From an uncultured Alistipes sp. (GTDB lineage: Bacteria; Bacteroidota; Bacteroidia; Bacteroidales; Rikenellaceae), in NCBI GenBank assembly GCA_910583985.1, contig CAJTYA010000011.1, forward strand, positions 28,074-92,073: 64,000 nt of DNA. Reading direction: 5' to 3'. The translations under genes and the position numbers were made by a program. This document shows positions 1-9,409 of the stretch, piece by piece. A model generated the notes under the pieces. That model was not told the DNA's origin. It saw only the letters and a list, made by a program, of their open reading frames with translations, and ran no database searches. The stretch's first letter is position 1. Every line of letters starts with the position of its first letter.

Positions 1-424
1 GGGGCCGAACCGGTTTGTTCGAGACATCTCCGGGGGAAATACCCGTTTCTTCCGGTGGCATGAAGCCCGCGTTCCCGGCCGAAAGAAAAGCCCGCTGCGG
101 CCCTGTTTTCGCCCCTGCTCCCGTTCTTCTCCGGAGCTTCTTCGCGCAAAAACACAGACCGTTATAACAGGCTTTTTCCGTTCGTCCCCGGACAGAACCG
201 GAACGCGCCGGGCGAACAACCCCTGTCGGACGAAAGGCCGAAAAAACTTTCGCCGCTTTCCGTCGTTATGCCTGCAATTCCGGACAGAAGAAAGATAAAA
301 CTCAAAGAACCATCCCCATACGACGTTCGACCGGCCCCTCCGCTCCGTCCGCATGCAAAGATACGGCTCGACGAACGACTCTCACGCCGCCTCACGCCGG
401 TGCCAAACACGCCGCACAAAACAA
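1..424. other. GC-rich spacer without recognisable gene
   Basis: This stretch at the window edge has short open frames on both strands, but they are low-complexity Arg/Ser/Pro-rich translations typical of GC-rich non-coding DNA. None has a recognisable motif or a good ribosome-binding context. It could hold part of something that continues off the left edge. Confidence 0.5.
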
Positions 425-459
425 TTGCATCCGGAACGGAAATACCGTTCCGGATGCAA
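425..459 (-). terminator. Rho-independent terminator after the 94-aa gene
   Basis: A perfect 15-bp inverted repeat (TTGCATCCGGAACGG at 425-439 and its complement at 445-459) encloses the 5-base loop AAATA. Read on the minus strand it is followed by TTGTTTTG. It lies 86 bases past the stop codon of the small gene at 546-830. Confidence 0.85.
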
Positions 460-545
460 CGTAATGGAGGATTCGGGACCGCCGCCCGGAGACTGTCCGC
501 TCCGCTGCCACGGAAGCGAAACCCGTTCTATTCATGGGAGGTCGC

Positions 546-830
546 CTATTTACAGATTTCGCTGAGTTTGGAGAACAGGCCGTCGATACGAGCCATGATG
601 TCGCGGCGCATCTGGGCGTAATGTTTCCTGACCAGACTGGGGTTGTGCTTTTCGGCCGGGTGGTTGGCCTTGTATATCATTTCGTTACGAAAAGCGACCG
701 TTTCCTCGATCACCGCGATGATCTCCGAACGCTTTTCTTCGGGATTGAAATAAAGAGCCATATAACAATCCGAAATCACTTCGTTCGCGAGATAGTCGAT
801 GTCGCTTTTAATGCGTCTGATGCTTGCCAT
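546..830 (-). CDS. Conserved hypothetical protein, 94 aa
   Basis: This small soluble protein has no signal peptide, membrane segment or cysteine cluster. The sequence is rich in Lys, Arg, Glu and aliphatic residues and looks all-helical, for example EEKRSEIIAVIEETVAFRNEM at about residues 31-51 and QMRRDIMARIDGLF near the C-terminus. It resembles uncharacterised proteins of about 90-100 residues found next to housekeeping genes in Bacteroidales, but no function can be given. The gene has its own consensus promoter (865-895) inside the 3' end of nnr and its own terminator (425-459), so it is a self-contained transcription unit. The promoter, terminator and amino-acid composition all argue that it is real. 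Confidence 0.8.
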   Translation of the reverse strand: MASIRRIKSDIDYLANEVISDCYMALYFNPEEKRSEIIAVIEETVAFRNEMIYKANHPAEKHNPSLVRKHYAQMRRDIMARIDGLFSKLSEICK

Positions 831-864
831 AATTCACTGTTTTTAATTCGTGCGTTGATGATAA

Positions 865-895
865 CAAAGATAGGAAACTATTCGATTCCGGCAAA
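865..895 (-). promoter_or_regulatory. Consensus Bacteroidota promoter for the 94-aa gene
   Basis: On the minus strand TTTG (892-895) is followed after exactly 19 bases by TATCTTTG (865-872). This is a full match to the Bacteroidota -33/-7 consensus. It sits across the stop of nnr and 35 bases upstream of the 94-aa start codon. Confidence 0.85.
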
Positions 896-2362
896 GGCTT
901 CGCCCAGAAATTCGACCAGATCGGACGCATTCATTCCCTCCTCTCCGTAACGTTCGGCAGCGAGGTCCCCGGCCCGACCGTGCACGTATACGCCCAGCAG
1001 CGCGGCCGAAAGCGGGTCGTAACCGCGGGCGAGCAGCCCCGCCAGATAACCGGTCAGCACGTCTCCGCTGCCGCCTTTGGCCATACCCGGATTGCCCGAA
1101 GCGTTGAAGCAGAGGTCGCCCTGCGGCGTGCAGATCATCGTATGAGCGCCTTTGACGACGACAACGGAGGCAAGTTCGGCCGCCAGACGCTTCACCCTCC
1201 CGATCTTCTCGCCGTCGTCCGCCCACGGCCCGATCAACCGCCGGAGCTCTCCGGGGTGCGGAGTGAGAATCGACCCGGCGGGTACCGCCTCCCGCAGACC
1301 GGGATCGGAGGCGAGCATGTTCAAGGCGTCCGCATCGAGCACCGCGGGCTTTCCGCAGCGCAACAGATCGCCCAAAGCCCGCGCCGAGAGCGGGCTCCGC
1401 CCCACTCCGCAACCGACGCCGACGGCCCGATAAGGCTCCGTATCGGCCGGCAGAGCCGAAAAAACGGATTCGGGATCGGGGCTCACGATGGCCGACGGAC
1501 AGGAGGCATGCACGGCGAACCGCTCGCTTTCGGGTATGCGCACGCTCACCAGTCCGCACCCGGACCGCAGCGCGGCGCCCGCGGCCAGCACGGCAGCCCC
1601 GGCCATCCCTTTCGATCCGCAAACCAACAGTGCATGGCCGTAGGTGCCCTTATGCGCATAACGGGCACGGGGAAGCACCAGCGGGCGAACCAACGCTTCG
1701 TCCGCATAACGGTACGGGGACGCCGCCCGCCGCTTGTACTCCTCGCTCAGGCCGATCGGCAGCACGACGAGACGGCCGGCCGCCTCGCCGCCTTCGGGCA
1801 ACAACAGAGCGAGTTTGGGAAATTCGAGCGTCAGCGTCACCGAAGCCCGCACCGTCTCGCGTCCCGCATTGCCGAATTCGGAAAGCATGCCCGACGGCAG
1901 GTCGATGGAAATCACGCGGCACCCCGACGCATTGATCGTCCGCACCGCCCGCAGCACCGGCTCCGAAAGGTCCCCGCGGACGCCGGTTCCGAGCATCGCA
2001 TCGACGACGACCGCGCCGTCCGCAAGAGGCGGGAACGCTCCGGGCGGCACCCGTTCGACACCCTCCGGCAGCCGCTCCAGATTGCACCGGCACTCTTCGG
2101 ACAAGACGTCCTTTCCGAACAACATACGGACGGAACAGGCGTACCCGGCCCGATGCAACATCCGCGCGACGGCCAGCCCGTCCCCTCCGTTGTTCCCCTT
2201 GCCGATAAAAAACACGAGCGGGTGTTCCGGCCCGACGTCCACCTCGATCCACCGGGCTATCGCCTCCGAAGCCCGCTCCATCAAAGCGAGGCTGTCCACC
2301 GGTTCGTGCTCGATCGTATAACGGTCGGCTTCCCGAATCTGTTTGCCTGTCAGAATCTTCAT
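878..2362 (-). CDS. nnr: Bifunctional NAD(P)H-hydrate epimerase / ADP-dependent NAD(P)H-hydrate dehydratase
   Basis: Nnr repairs damaged nicotinamide cofactors. The N-terminal YjeF_N domain (about residues 1-215) epimerises R-NAD(P)HX, and the C-terminal ribokinase-like domain (about 230-494) uses ADP to dehydrate S-NAD(P)HX. The N-domain shows GKGNNGGDG at 54-62 and VVDAMLGTG at 119-127. The C-domain shows TPHPGE at 367-372 and the nucleotide-binding GGSGD at 430-434. The length of 494 aa is normal for the fused enzyme, and the MKILTGKQIREAD start is typical of the family. It is a soluble cytoplasmic enzyme. It lies next to, but is separated by a terminator from, the NADH-consuming Na+-NQR operon. 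No promoter was recognised upstream. Confidence 0.95.
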   Translation of the reverse strand: MKILTGKQIREADRYTIEHEPVDSLALMERASEAIARWIEVDVGPEHPLVFFIGKGNNGGDGLAVARMLHRAGYACSVRMLFGKDVLSEECRCNLERLPEGVERVPPGAFPPLADGAVVVDAMLGTGVRGDLSEPVLRAVRTINASGCRVISIDLPSGMLSEFGNAGRETVRASVTLTLEFPKLALLLPEGGEAAGRLVVLPIGLSEEYKRRAASPYRYADEALVRPLVLPRARYAHKGTYGHALLVCGSKGMAGAAVLAAGAALRSGCGLVSVRIPESERFAVHASCPSAIVSPDPESVFSALPADTEPYRAVGVGCGVGRSPLSARALGDLLRCGKPAVLDADALNMLASDPGLREAVPAGSILTPHPGELRRLIGPWADDGEKIGRVKRLAAELASVVVVKGAHTMICTPQGDLCFNASGNPGMAKGGSGDVLTGYLAGLLARGYDPLSAALLGVYVHGRAGDLAAERYGEEGMNASDLVEFLGEAFAGIE

Positions 2363-3119
2363 ATTTCGATTGTTTTACGACGACTTGCGCCTGCATTCTC
2401 TCCATAAAACCGGTCCGGCAACTTTCATCCGGAGCCGGACACCCTCCTATTCCATACCCCGCTCCGCTTCGGGTTCGGAGGTTCGCCCCGGCATCCGCCC
2501 GGCAACGGGCTCTGCGGACAAACCGCCGCATCCGGACGGAAAGAAGCCGCATTCCCGCCCTATCCGCAGAGCGCGGACCCTTTCCGCTCTTACTCGTATC
2601 GCGTCTTCGGGACGCAGTGCAAGCATAACGCCTCCGGAACCGGAAACACGGGTAGACTTCCGCAGGGCCTCTTTCTTTTCCATCATTTTCCTCGGAGGAC
2701 AAGCAGGCGCCGCTTCAGGCGTTGATTTTCGACTCGGTGTTCAATCCTTTCCGGGGCATCATCGCCTATTACCGCATATTCAACGGAATCGGCCGCAGCA
2801 ACGCTTTCTACCAGCGCAGCCTTTCGCCTTGGAATGTGTGGCCGCATAATAACCTCCAAAGACTCGGCCGAAAACAGAATCATTATGTTAAACGGTCATA
2901 GGCCGAAACCGCACGAAGGTACCGAAAATATACGGTACGCCTCGCATGGCCGCAGACGCAGACAGCGGTATCGACCGTTTCGAGCGGCACCGGCCCTTCT
3001 CGGCAACACAGCTCCGACACGCAGCCCGATACGCCGATCCGGCACCGCTCCCCTCCCCGCCCGCTTCACGCCCCGAAGCGCTGCGGGCCCAGCACCTTTC
3101 GTCCCTCCTCGAACGGAAA
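2363..3119. other. GC-rich spacer between nnr and nqrF
   Basis: About 760 bases without a convincing gene. Two short minus-strand frames touch at 2683-2686 (2683-2883, 66 aa; 2447-2686, 79 aa) with an ATGATG overlap that looks like translational coupling. Their translations show no family resemblance and the second is rich in Arg/Gly/Pro, so they are not called. Confidence 0.45.
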
Positions 3120-3151
3120 AACCTGCCGGAACGGTCGTGTTCCGGCAGGTT
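3120..3151 (-). terminator. Terminator of the nqr operon
   Basis: A perfect 13-bp stem (AACCTGCCGGAAC at 3120-3132, complement at 3139-3151) closes a 6-base loop. On the minus strand it runs into a short T tract (complement of 3117-3120). It lies 32 bases beyond the nqrF stop. Confidence 0.85.
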
Positions 3152-3182
3152 CCTTTCGTTCGGTTCGGACGCCCGAAAAGGA

Positions 3183-4427
3183 TCAGGCGCCGAAGTTGTC
3201 GTACATGATATTCTCTTCGGGCACGCCGAGGCTGTCGAGCATTTTGGTCATCGAAGCCGTCATCATGGGCGGTCCGCAGAGGTAATACTCGATGTCTTCG
3301 GGCGCTTCGTGGTTCTTGAGGTAGTTGTCGAAAATCACCTGATGGATAAATCCGACATATCCTTTCCAGTCATCCTCTTTTTTGGGTTCCGAGAGGGCGA
3401 TATGGAATTTGAAATTCGGAAATTCGCGTTCGATCTCCTCGAACTGTTCTTCGTAGAAAATCTCGCGTTTGGAACGCGCTCCGTACCAGAACGTCACGGG
3501 CTTGTCGGTCTTCTCGGTCTTGAACAGATGGAAGATATGCGAACGCATGGGCGCCATACCGGCGCCGCCGCCGATGAACATCTTCTCGTTGGGCGTGTCC
3601 TTGACGAAAAATTCGCCGTAGGGGCCCGATATGGTCACCTTGTCGCCCGGCTTGCGGGAGAAGATGTAGGACGAGCAGATGCCCGGATTGACCTTCATGA
3701 ACGCTCCCGCCGCACGATCCCACGGCGGCGTAGCGATACGGATATTGAGCATGATGATGTTGCCCTCGGCCGGGTGGTTGGCCATCGAATAGGCCCGGAA
3801 CGTCGCTTCCGGATTCTTGGTCACCAGTCCCCACATCTTCATGTTGTCCCAATCCTCGCGGTATTGTTCCTCGATGTCGAAATCGCTGAACTTGATTTCG
3901 TCGTACTTGGGAATGTCGATCTGGATGTATCCGCCGGACCGGAAATTGAGTTTCTCGCCTTCGGGCAGTTTCACGACGAACTGCTTGATGAATGTGGCCA
4001 CGTTGTGGTTGGAAACCACCTCGCACTCCCACTTCTTCACGCCGAGCACCGCTTCGGGCACTTTGATTTTCAGGTCTTCCTTCACCTTGACCTGACAGCC
4101 CAGACGCCACTTTTCGGCCTGCTGACGGCGGGTGAAGAAATTGACTTCGGTCGGCAGGATGTCGCCGCCGCCTTCGAGCACCTGACACTTGCACATGCCG
4201 CACGAGCCGCCGCCCCCGCAGGCCGAAGGCAGGAAGATGCCGTTGTCGCCCAGCGTCGAGAGCAGGCTTCCTCCGGGTTCGACGGTCAGTTTCCGCTCGC
4301 CGTCGTTGATGTCGATGCTGACTTCACCCGAAGGGGTGAGCTTGTTTTTGGCATAGAGCAGCAACGCGACCAACACGAGCGTCACGACCAGAAATGCCGC
4401 TATGGCTACAATAATTGATAGTCCCAT
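3183..4427 (-). CDS. nqrF: Na+-translocating NADH:quinone reductase subunit F
   Basis: NqrF is the NADH-oxidising entry subunit of the Na+-NQR complex in the cytoplasmic membrane. It carries an N-terminal membrane anchor (about residues 4-26), a plant-type 2Fe-2S domain with cysteines at 70, 76, 79 and 111 (CGGGGSCGMC and LGC), an FAD domain with RAYSMAN at 211-217, and an NADH-binding domain with GGGAGMAPMRS starting at 287 and YYLCGPPMM near the end. The 414-aa length is normal. It is the last gene of the operon, 68 bases after nqrE, and is followed by a strong terminator. All cofactor ligands are present, so the protein should be functional. Confidence 0.98.
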   Translation of the reverse strand: MGLSIIVAIAAFLVVTLVLVALLLYAKNKLTPSGEVSIDINDGERKLTVEPGGSLLSTLGDNGIFLPSACGGGGSCGMCKCQVLEGGGDILPTEVNFFTRRQQAEKWRLGCQVKVKEDLKIKVPEAVLGVKKWECEVVSNHNVATFIKQFVVKLPEGEKLNFRSGGYIQIDIPKYDEIKFSDFDIEEQYREDWDNMKMWGLVTKNPEATFRAYSMANHPAEGNIIMLNIRIATPPWDRAAGAFMKVNPGICSSYIFSRKPGDKVTISGPYGEFFVKDTPNEKMFIGGGAGMAPMRSHIFHLFKTEKTDKPVTFWYGARSKREIFYEEQFEEIEREFPNFKFHIALSEPKKEDDWKGYVGFIHQVIFDNYLKNHEAPEDIEYYLCGPPMMTASMTKMLDSLGVPEENIMYDNFGA

Positions 4428-4495
4428 CTTTTATTTGTTCGGTTTTGGGCCGGACGTTCCGCGGAACGTCCGACGCATGGTTCTGAATTTGTCGA

Positions 4496-5128
4496 TTACA
4501 ACTGAATGCCCATGAACGTCATGAAAGCGATGCCCATCAGGCCGGTCAGGATAAAGGTGATCCCCACCCCGCGCAGCGGAGCCGGCACGTTCGAGTAGGC
4601 GATCTTCTCGCGGATGGCGGCCATCAGCACGATAGCCAGCCACCAGCCGATGCCCGAACCCGCCGCGAAAGCGGTGGCCTCGCCCAGCGAAGCGTAGTCG
4701 CGTTCCTGCATGAACAGCGAGCCGCCCATGATGGCGCAGTTCACGGCGATCAGCGGCAGGAAAATACCCAACTGGTTGTAGAGCGCCGGAGCGAACTTCT
4801 CGACGATCATTTCGACCAATTGGACGAACGACGCGATCACGGCGATGAACACGATGAAACTCAGGAAGCTCAGGTCGATTTCGCTTTTCCCGCCGACCCC
4901 GTAATCGGGATCGAGCCATCCTAACGCACCGGGCGAAAGGATATATTCGTTGAGCAGATAGTTGATCGGCACGGTCATCACCATGACGAAAATGACGGCG
5001 ACGCCGAGCCCCATAGCGGTCTTCACGCTCTTGCTGACGGCGATGTAGGAACACATGCCGAAGAAGAATGCGAACACCATGTTGTCTATGAAGATAGACC
5101 GGACGAATATGCTGATAATGTTTTCCAT
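4496..5128 (-). CDS. nqrE: Na+-translocating NADH:quinone reductase subunit E
   Basis: NqrE is a six-helix membrane subunit that, with NqrD, forms the pseudo-symmetric core of the Na+-NQR complex and holds an iron centre between the two subunits. The 210-aa sequence is almost entirely hydrophobic helices (for example MVFAFFFGMCSYIAVSKSVKTA and LPLIAVNCAIMGG). The AVNCAIMGGSLFM segment is the conserved half-helix cysteine motif of the RnfA/NqrE family. The gene starts 15 bases after nqrD. Length and motifs are normal. Confidence 0.97.
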   Translation of the reverse strand: MENIISIFVRSIFIDNMVFAFFFGMCSYIAVSKSVKTAMGLGVAVIFVMVMTVPINYLLNEYILSPGALGWLDPDYGVGGKSEIDLSFLSFIVFIAVIASFVQLVEMIVEKFAPALYNQLGIFLPLIAVNCAIMGGSLFMQERDYASLGEATAFAAGSGIGWWLAIVLMAAIREKIAYSNVPAPLRGVGITFILTGLMGIAFMTFMGIQL

Positions 5129-5143
5129 GTGCGTACCTCTTTC

Positions 5144-5794
5144 CTATTTTTCAATCAGGTTTCTGTTGCGGCTGCGCTGAATCCAGATGATGAGCCCCAC
5201 GCAGATAAGCGCCATCGGAGGCAGGATCATCAGGCCGTTGTTCACGTAACCGACCTCGTAGAGTCCGAGCTTTTCCATCACCGGGTATCCCCACAGGGTT
5301 CCGGCGCCGAGCAGTTCGCGGAAGAAGCCCAGCACGATCAGAATCAGGCCGTAGCCCATCCCATTGCCGACGCCGTCGAGAAACGCGGGCCACGGCTTGT
5401 TGCCTAACGCGAACGCCTCGATGCGTCCCATGATGATGCAGTTGGTAATGATGAGTCCGACGAATACGGAGAGCTGCTTGCTCACGTCGTAGACATAGGC
5501 CTTGAGCACCTGATCGACGAGAATCACCAGCGAGGCCACGACGACCAGTTGGACGATGATGCGGATACGCGAGGGAATCCCCTTGCGGAGCAGCGAGACG
5601 ATGAGGCTGGCGAACCCGGTGACGACCATCACGGAAATGCTCATCACGAAAGCCGGTTTGAGCTTGGCCGTCACGGCCAGGGCGGAGCAGATCCCCAGAA
5701 TCTGCACCGTGACCGGGTTGTTCTGACCGAACGGAGAGGTCAGCAATTTCATATTCTTAGCCGAAAAAAGAGGCTCTTTCTCTTGGTTACTCAT
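5144..5794 (-). CDS. nqrD: Na+-translocating NADH:quinone reductase subunit D
   Basis: NqrD is the membrane partner of NqrE in the Na+ pump. The 216-aa protein has about six hydrophobic helices. The GLIITNCIIMGR segment carries the conserved cysteine that faces NqrE and ligates the shared iron centre in characterised complexes. The start codon overlaps the end of nqrC by 8 bases, consistent with translational coupling. Nothing unusual is seen. Confidence 0.97.
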   Translation of the reverse strand: MSNQEKEPLFSAKNMKLLTSPFGQNNPVTVQILGICSALAVTAKLKPAFVMSISVMVVTGFASLIVSLLRKGIPSRIRIIVQLVVVASLVILVDQVLKAYVYDVSKQLSVFVGLIITNCIIMGRIEAFALGNKPWPAFLDGVGNGMGYGLILIVLGFFRELLGAGTLWGYPVMEKLGLYEVGYVNNGLMILPPMALICVGLIIWIQRSRNRNLIEK

Positions 5795-6563
5795 TGTTTT
5801 CCGAATTAGAGGTTAATACCTGCTCCTGCGTCCGGTCTCCGAGCTGTTTCCGGATGAAGGCGTCGTAATCGCTCAGGCAGTCCTTGAGCATGTTTTCGAC
5901 GCCCACGCTGGTCAGCGTTCCGCCCGAAACGGCATCCACGGCATAGGGATCGTCGTCCGGCGCCCCGCCCTTCTGCAAGGCGATGGCCACGACCTTCCCG
6001 TCGCGAAGAATCTTTTTGCCCTTGAACTGGGCCTGAAAGGCGGGCGTGGCGATTTCGGCGCCCAAACCGGGCGTTTCGCCCTTATGGTCGAAGACGATGC
6101 CCTCCACCGTATCCCAGTCCTCGGCCAGCGCCACATAGCCCCAGACCGGACCCCAGAGGCCCGTTCCCCATACGGGAATCACGTAGCTCGTCTTCCCCGC
6201 ATCGTTGCGGCTGACGAACACGGGCAACTGACGTTCCGACGCCGGTTTTTCGTACTGCATTTTCAGATCGGACAACAGGGCGAACGCATCGACGCCTTCG
6301 ATTTTACCGCCCTCGACATCGACGGCGTAGCTGTCCACGATGTACTTTCGGTACATTTCGTTGATATAGGCCGCCTTGTCCGGCACCCGGTCCGCTTCGC
6401 CGCCCTCGCCGATGGAGCGCAGGATGTCGCCCATCTTTTCGACCCTCGCATTCTGCTGCTGAACGCCCTTGAGCGACAACGCGGCGAACGAGAGCACCGC
6501 CGCCACGATCACGACCATGACCGAGGCATAGGTAATAATATAGGTATTGCTGTTCTTATTCAT
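5787..6563 (-). CDS. nqrC: Na+-translocating NADH:quinone reductase subunit C
   Basis: NqrC carries a covalently bound FMN on the periplasmic side and passes electrons through the Na+-NQR complex. The 258-aa protein has one N-terminal membrane helix (about residues 9-32) and a soluble FMN-binding domain. The flavinylation motif is SGGTLTS at 213-219, placing the FMN-linked threonine at about residue 216. Characterised enzymes usually have SGAT; the Gly for Ala change is conservative and does not affect the acceptor Thr. The gene lies 11 bases after nqrB and overlaps nqrD. Confidence 0.97.
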   Translation of the reverse strand: MNKNSNTYIITYASVMVVIVAAVLSFAALSLKGVQQQNARVEKMGDILRSIGEGGEADRVPDKAAYINEMYRKYIVDSYAVDVEGGKIEGVDAFALLSDLKMQYEKPASERQLPVFVSRNDAGKTSYVIPVWGTGLWGPVWGYVALAEDWDTVEGIVFDHKGETPGLGAEIATPAFQAQFKGKKILRDGKVVAIALQKGGAPDDDPYAVDAVSGGTLTSVGVENMLKDCLSDYDAFIRKQLGDRTQEQVLTSNSENNE

Positions 6564-6574
6564 ATTTCCTCGAC

Positions 6575-7762
6575 TTATCGTTTAGCTAATTTCACACGAC
6601 GGTTCCGGCGACGGATATTGGCCTGCACCACATAGTAGTCGATCAGCGGCGCCACCGCATTCATAAACAGGATGGAGAGCATCATGCCTTCGGGATAGCC
6701 CGGATTCACCACGCGGATCAAAACGGCCAGCACGCCGATCAGAAAACCGTAGACGATCTTTCCGGTATCGGTCTGGCTGCCCGTTACCGGGTCGGTCGCC
6801 ATGAAGACCGCACCGAAAGCGAACCCGCCGATGAGCAGATGATAATAGGCCGGAATATCCATGTAGGCATTGGCTCCGATCAGGTTGAACAGCAGCCCCA
6901 TGAGGTAACCGCCTGCGAACACGCTCAGCATGACGCGCCAACTGGCGATGCCGGTCCAGAGCAGAATGACCGCGCCGATGAGAATGGCCAGCGTCGAGGT
7001 TTCGCCGATACAGCCCGGAATGGTTCCGACGAACCAGTCCCACGGGCCGCCCTGCGTCCATGCGATCTGTTCGGAACCGGTCAGCACGGCCGAAGCGGCA
7101 TCGCTCAGCGGCGTCGCACCCGAAAATCCGTCGACCACGCCTTCGCCTTTGGTCAGGCCGGCGATCCAGATCTTATCGCCCGAAATATAGGGCGTATACC
7201 CGAAAAAGATGAATGCACGGGCCAGCAGGGCCGGGTTGAAGATATTCATGCCCGTACCGCCGAACACTTCCTTGCCGATGATCACGGCGAAAGCGGTGGC
7301 CACGGCCACCATCCACAGCGGCACGTCCACCGGCATGACCATCGGAATGAGCATCCCGCTCACTAAAAAGCCTTCGTTGACTTCGTGATGGCGGATCTGG
7401 GCGGAAACGAACTCGATGCCGAGCCCCACCGCATACGAAACGACGATGATGGGCAGCACTTTGAGAAAACCGTACCAGAAACACTCCATCGCCGCCGTAT
7501 CGGGAACGCCCATCGCGCGGAAGTGTTGCAGGCCGGTATTGTACATGCCGAACAACAGCGCGGGCATCAGGGCCAGCACGACGACGATCATGACCCGCTT
7601 GAGGTCGATGCTGTCCCGGATGTGGCTCCCGTTGCGGGTGACGTGGTTCGGGACGAAAAGAAACGTTTCGAAAGCGTCGAACGTCGAATGGAGCTTCTCG
7701 AACTTACCTCCTTTTTCGAAATTCGGCTTGATCCTGTCTATGTAATTCCTTAATCCTTTCAT
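6575..7762 (-). CDS. nqrB: Na+-translocating NADH:quinone reductase subunit B
   Basis: NqrB is the large membrane subunit that holds riboflavin and a covalent FMN and forms the Na+ channel. The 395-aa protein has about ten hydrophobic helices. GFSGATPLS at 212-220 is the flavinylation motif, with Thr217 the expected FMN-linked residue. The charged N-terminus (MKGLRNYIDRIKPNFEKGGKF) is typical and confirms the start. It is separated from nqrA by 11 bases. Confidence 0.97.
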   Translation of the reverse strand: MKGLRNYIDRIKPNFEKGGKFEKLHSTFDAFETFLFVPNHVTRNGSHIRDSIDLKRVMIVVVLALMPALLFGMYNTGLQHFRAMGVPDTAAMECFWYGFLKVLPIIVVSYAVGLGIEFVSAQIRHHEVNEGFLVSGMLIPMVMPVDVPLWMVAVATAFAVIIGKEVFGGTGMNIFNPALLARAFIFFGYTPYISGDKIWIAGLTKGEGVVDGFSGATPLSDAASAVLTGSEQIAWTQGGPWDWFVGTIPGCIGETSTLAILIGAVILLWTGIASWRVMLSVFAGGYLMGLLFNLIGANAYMDIPAYYHLLIGGFAFGAVFMATDPVTGSQTDTGKIVYGFLIGVLAVLIRVVNPGYPEGMMLSILFMNAVAPLIDYYVVQANIRRRNRRVKLAKR

Positions 7763-7773
7763 CTGTTTGGAGG

Positions 7774-9135
7774 TTAGTTGAGCTCTTTAATCATAAGGTC
7801 GATACCCTGCCGGACGATCTCCTGCATCGGGGTCTTGGAAGGATCGACGAATTCGCACAGCGCGAAGTCCTCTTCCACCACCTCGTAGATCCCCAGATTC
7901 TCCATCTTGTCGATGTCGCCGGCCAGAATGGCTTTGAGCAGATAGAGCGGGTAGATGTCCATCGGCAGGTATTTGTCGTACAGACCGGTGACCACATAGG
8001 CCCGCACGCCGCCGTTGAGATTGGTATCCAGCACGTAACGCTTGTTGGGCGTAAGCCACGAGAAGTAGCTCTTCGAAACGGAGAACTTGTTGAGCCGGGG
8101 CATCCCCCATCCCAAGAATTCGAAATGGTTGCCTTCGGGAATCACCGTAATCTGGTTGGTGTAGAATCCTATATAGCCTTCCGCCGAGGTCGTGCGGCCC
8201 GTCAGAACGTTGCCGTCGATGATGCGCACCGCTCCGTCGGCCCTGTGCGGACGAAGGTCGGCCTTGCGGACGACGCTCGACACCGGCGCGCCCGACAGCA
8301 CTTCGAAATACCGGGGATCGGCCACCTCGGAACCGGCCAGAGCGACGATCTTGGTCATATCGACCCTCCCCGTACGGAAAAAGCGTCCGATCATGGCCAC
8401 ATGCTGGATGTCGACCGTCCAGACGCGCTCGCCTTTGTTGACGGGATCGACATGGTGGATCTGCACGCCGACGTTACCGGCCGGATGAGGACCGCTGAAA
8501 ACGTGTTTCTCGACACCCGTCACACGGCCGAGGAACGCTTCGGCTCCGGCGTAGAGACCTAAATGGACCTTGCCCGGAGTGAGCTTGCCCAACATGGCGA
8601 AGCCCGCAACGAGATCGTCCAGCCGGTTTTCAAGCACGTAATTCATATCGGGAGCCAGCGGAGCGGAATCGAAACCCGAAACGAAGATCGCCTTGGGCGT
8701 CTGCACCGGATCGGCGATCACGCCGTAGGGACGCTGCACGATCATCGGCCAAAGCCCCGCGCTCAGCAGAGCCGAGGTGACGTTTTGCTTGGTAGCCTCT
8801 TCGGGCGACGGCACTTCGAACGTTTCGTAAACCTGCTCGGCCTGCGGAGTGACGACCACGTCCAGAATCTTGCGCTTCTCGCCGCGACGGACGGCCGTCA
8901 CCTTTCCGCTCACGGGCGAAGTGAACAACACCTGCGGATGGTACTTGTCGTAAAACAACGGCGTTCCGACCTTCACCTCGTCGTCCACACGGACGAGCAT
9001 CTTGGGCGTGATTCCCTTGAAATCGTCGGGCCGGATACCGTAGGCGTGCACCAGCGGCAGCCGGGTCGACTCCTTGCGGGGCACTCCCTCCAGCTTGATG
9101 TCGAGACCTTTTTTCAGTTTAATGACTTGCGACAT
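7774..9135 (-). CDS. nqrA: Na+-translocating NADH:quinone reductase subunit A
   Basis: NqrA is the peripheral, cytoplasmic subunit of the Na+-NQR complex and is implicated in quinone binding. The 453-aa sequence begins MSQVIKLKKGLDIKLEG, typical of the family, and has no membrane helix. The conserved blocks SPVSGKVTAVRRGEKR and FSGPHPAGNVGVQIHHVDP are present. It is the first gene of nqrABCDEF. No clear TAnnTTTG promoter was found in the 274 bases upstream, so the operon start may be further upstream or use a weaker element. Confidence 0.97.
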   Translation of the reverse strand: MSQVIKLKKGLDIKLEGVPRKESTRLPLVHAYGIRPDDFKGITPKMLVRVDDEVKVGTPLFYDKYHPQVLFTSPVSGKVTAVRRGEKRKILDVVVTPQAEQVYETFEVPSPEEATKQNVTSALLSAGLWPMIVQRPYGVIADPVQTPKAIFVSGFDSAPLAPDMNYVLENRLDDLVAGFAMLGKLTPGKVHLGLYAGAEAFLGRVTGVEKHVFSGPHPAGNVGVQIHHVDPVNKGERVWTVDIQHVAMIGRFFRTGRVDMTKIVALAGSEVADPRYFEVLSGAPVSSVVRKADLRPHRADGAVRIIDGNVLTGRTTSAEGYIGFYTNQITVIPEGNHFEFLGWGMPRLNKFSVSKSYFSWLTPNKRYVLDTNLNGGVRAYVVTGLYDKYLPMDIYPLYLLKAILAGDIDKMENLGIYEVVEEDFALCEFVDPSKTPMQEIVRQGIDLMIKELN

Positions 9136-9409
9136 ACGGATCTATGAGTTTTAGTAAATGTTTGGTCAGCGTATTGCGCCGGCCCAGCCTCTCCTCGCGG
9201 GACGGCCAGACGGCGTTCGACGGCACGGGTGCGCAGGGCCGTATCGGACGGAAAGGAGCGGAAAAACGCACGGACGGGACTCCGCACGGACGAGCGTTCG
9301 TCCGGCGTGTCCCGCCGTATCGGACGCTCCGGCGAAGAGTCGCCTCCCGCGCCGGCGCATCGCACCCTTTTTCCGTATCGTCCGCTCTCCGGTCCGGGCA
9401 TCGTGCATC

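Noticed and set aside
13..545. Possible gene at the left edge
   Set aside because: Only low-complexity frames were found, and the terminator at 425-459 belongs to the 94-aa gene.
2447..2883. Two short coupled minus-strand frames
   Set aside because: The ATGATG junction looks like coupling, but the translations have no resemblance to known proteins and one is Arg/Gly/Pro-rich. No promoter or terminator frames them.
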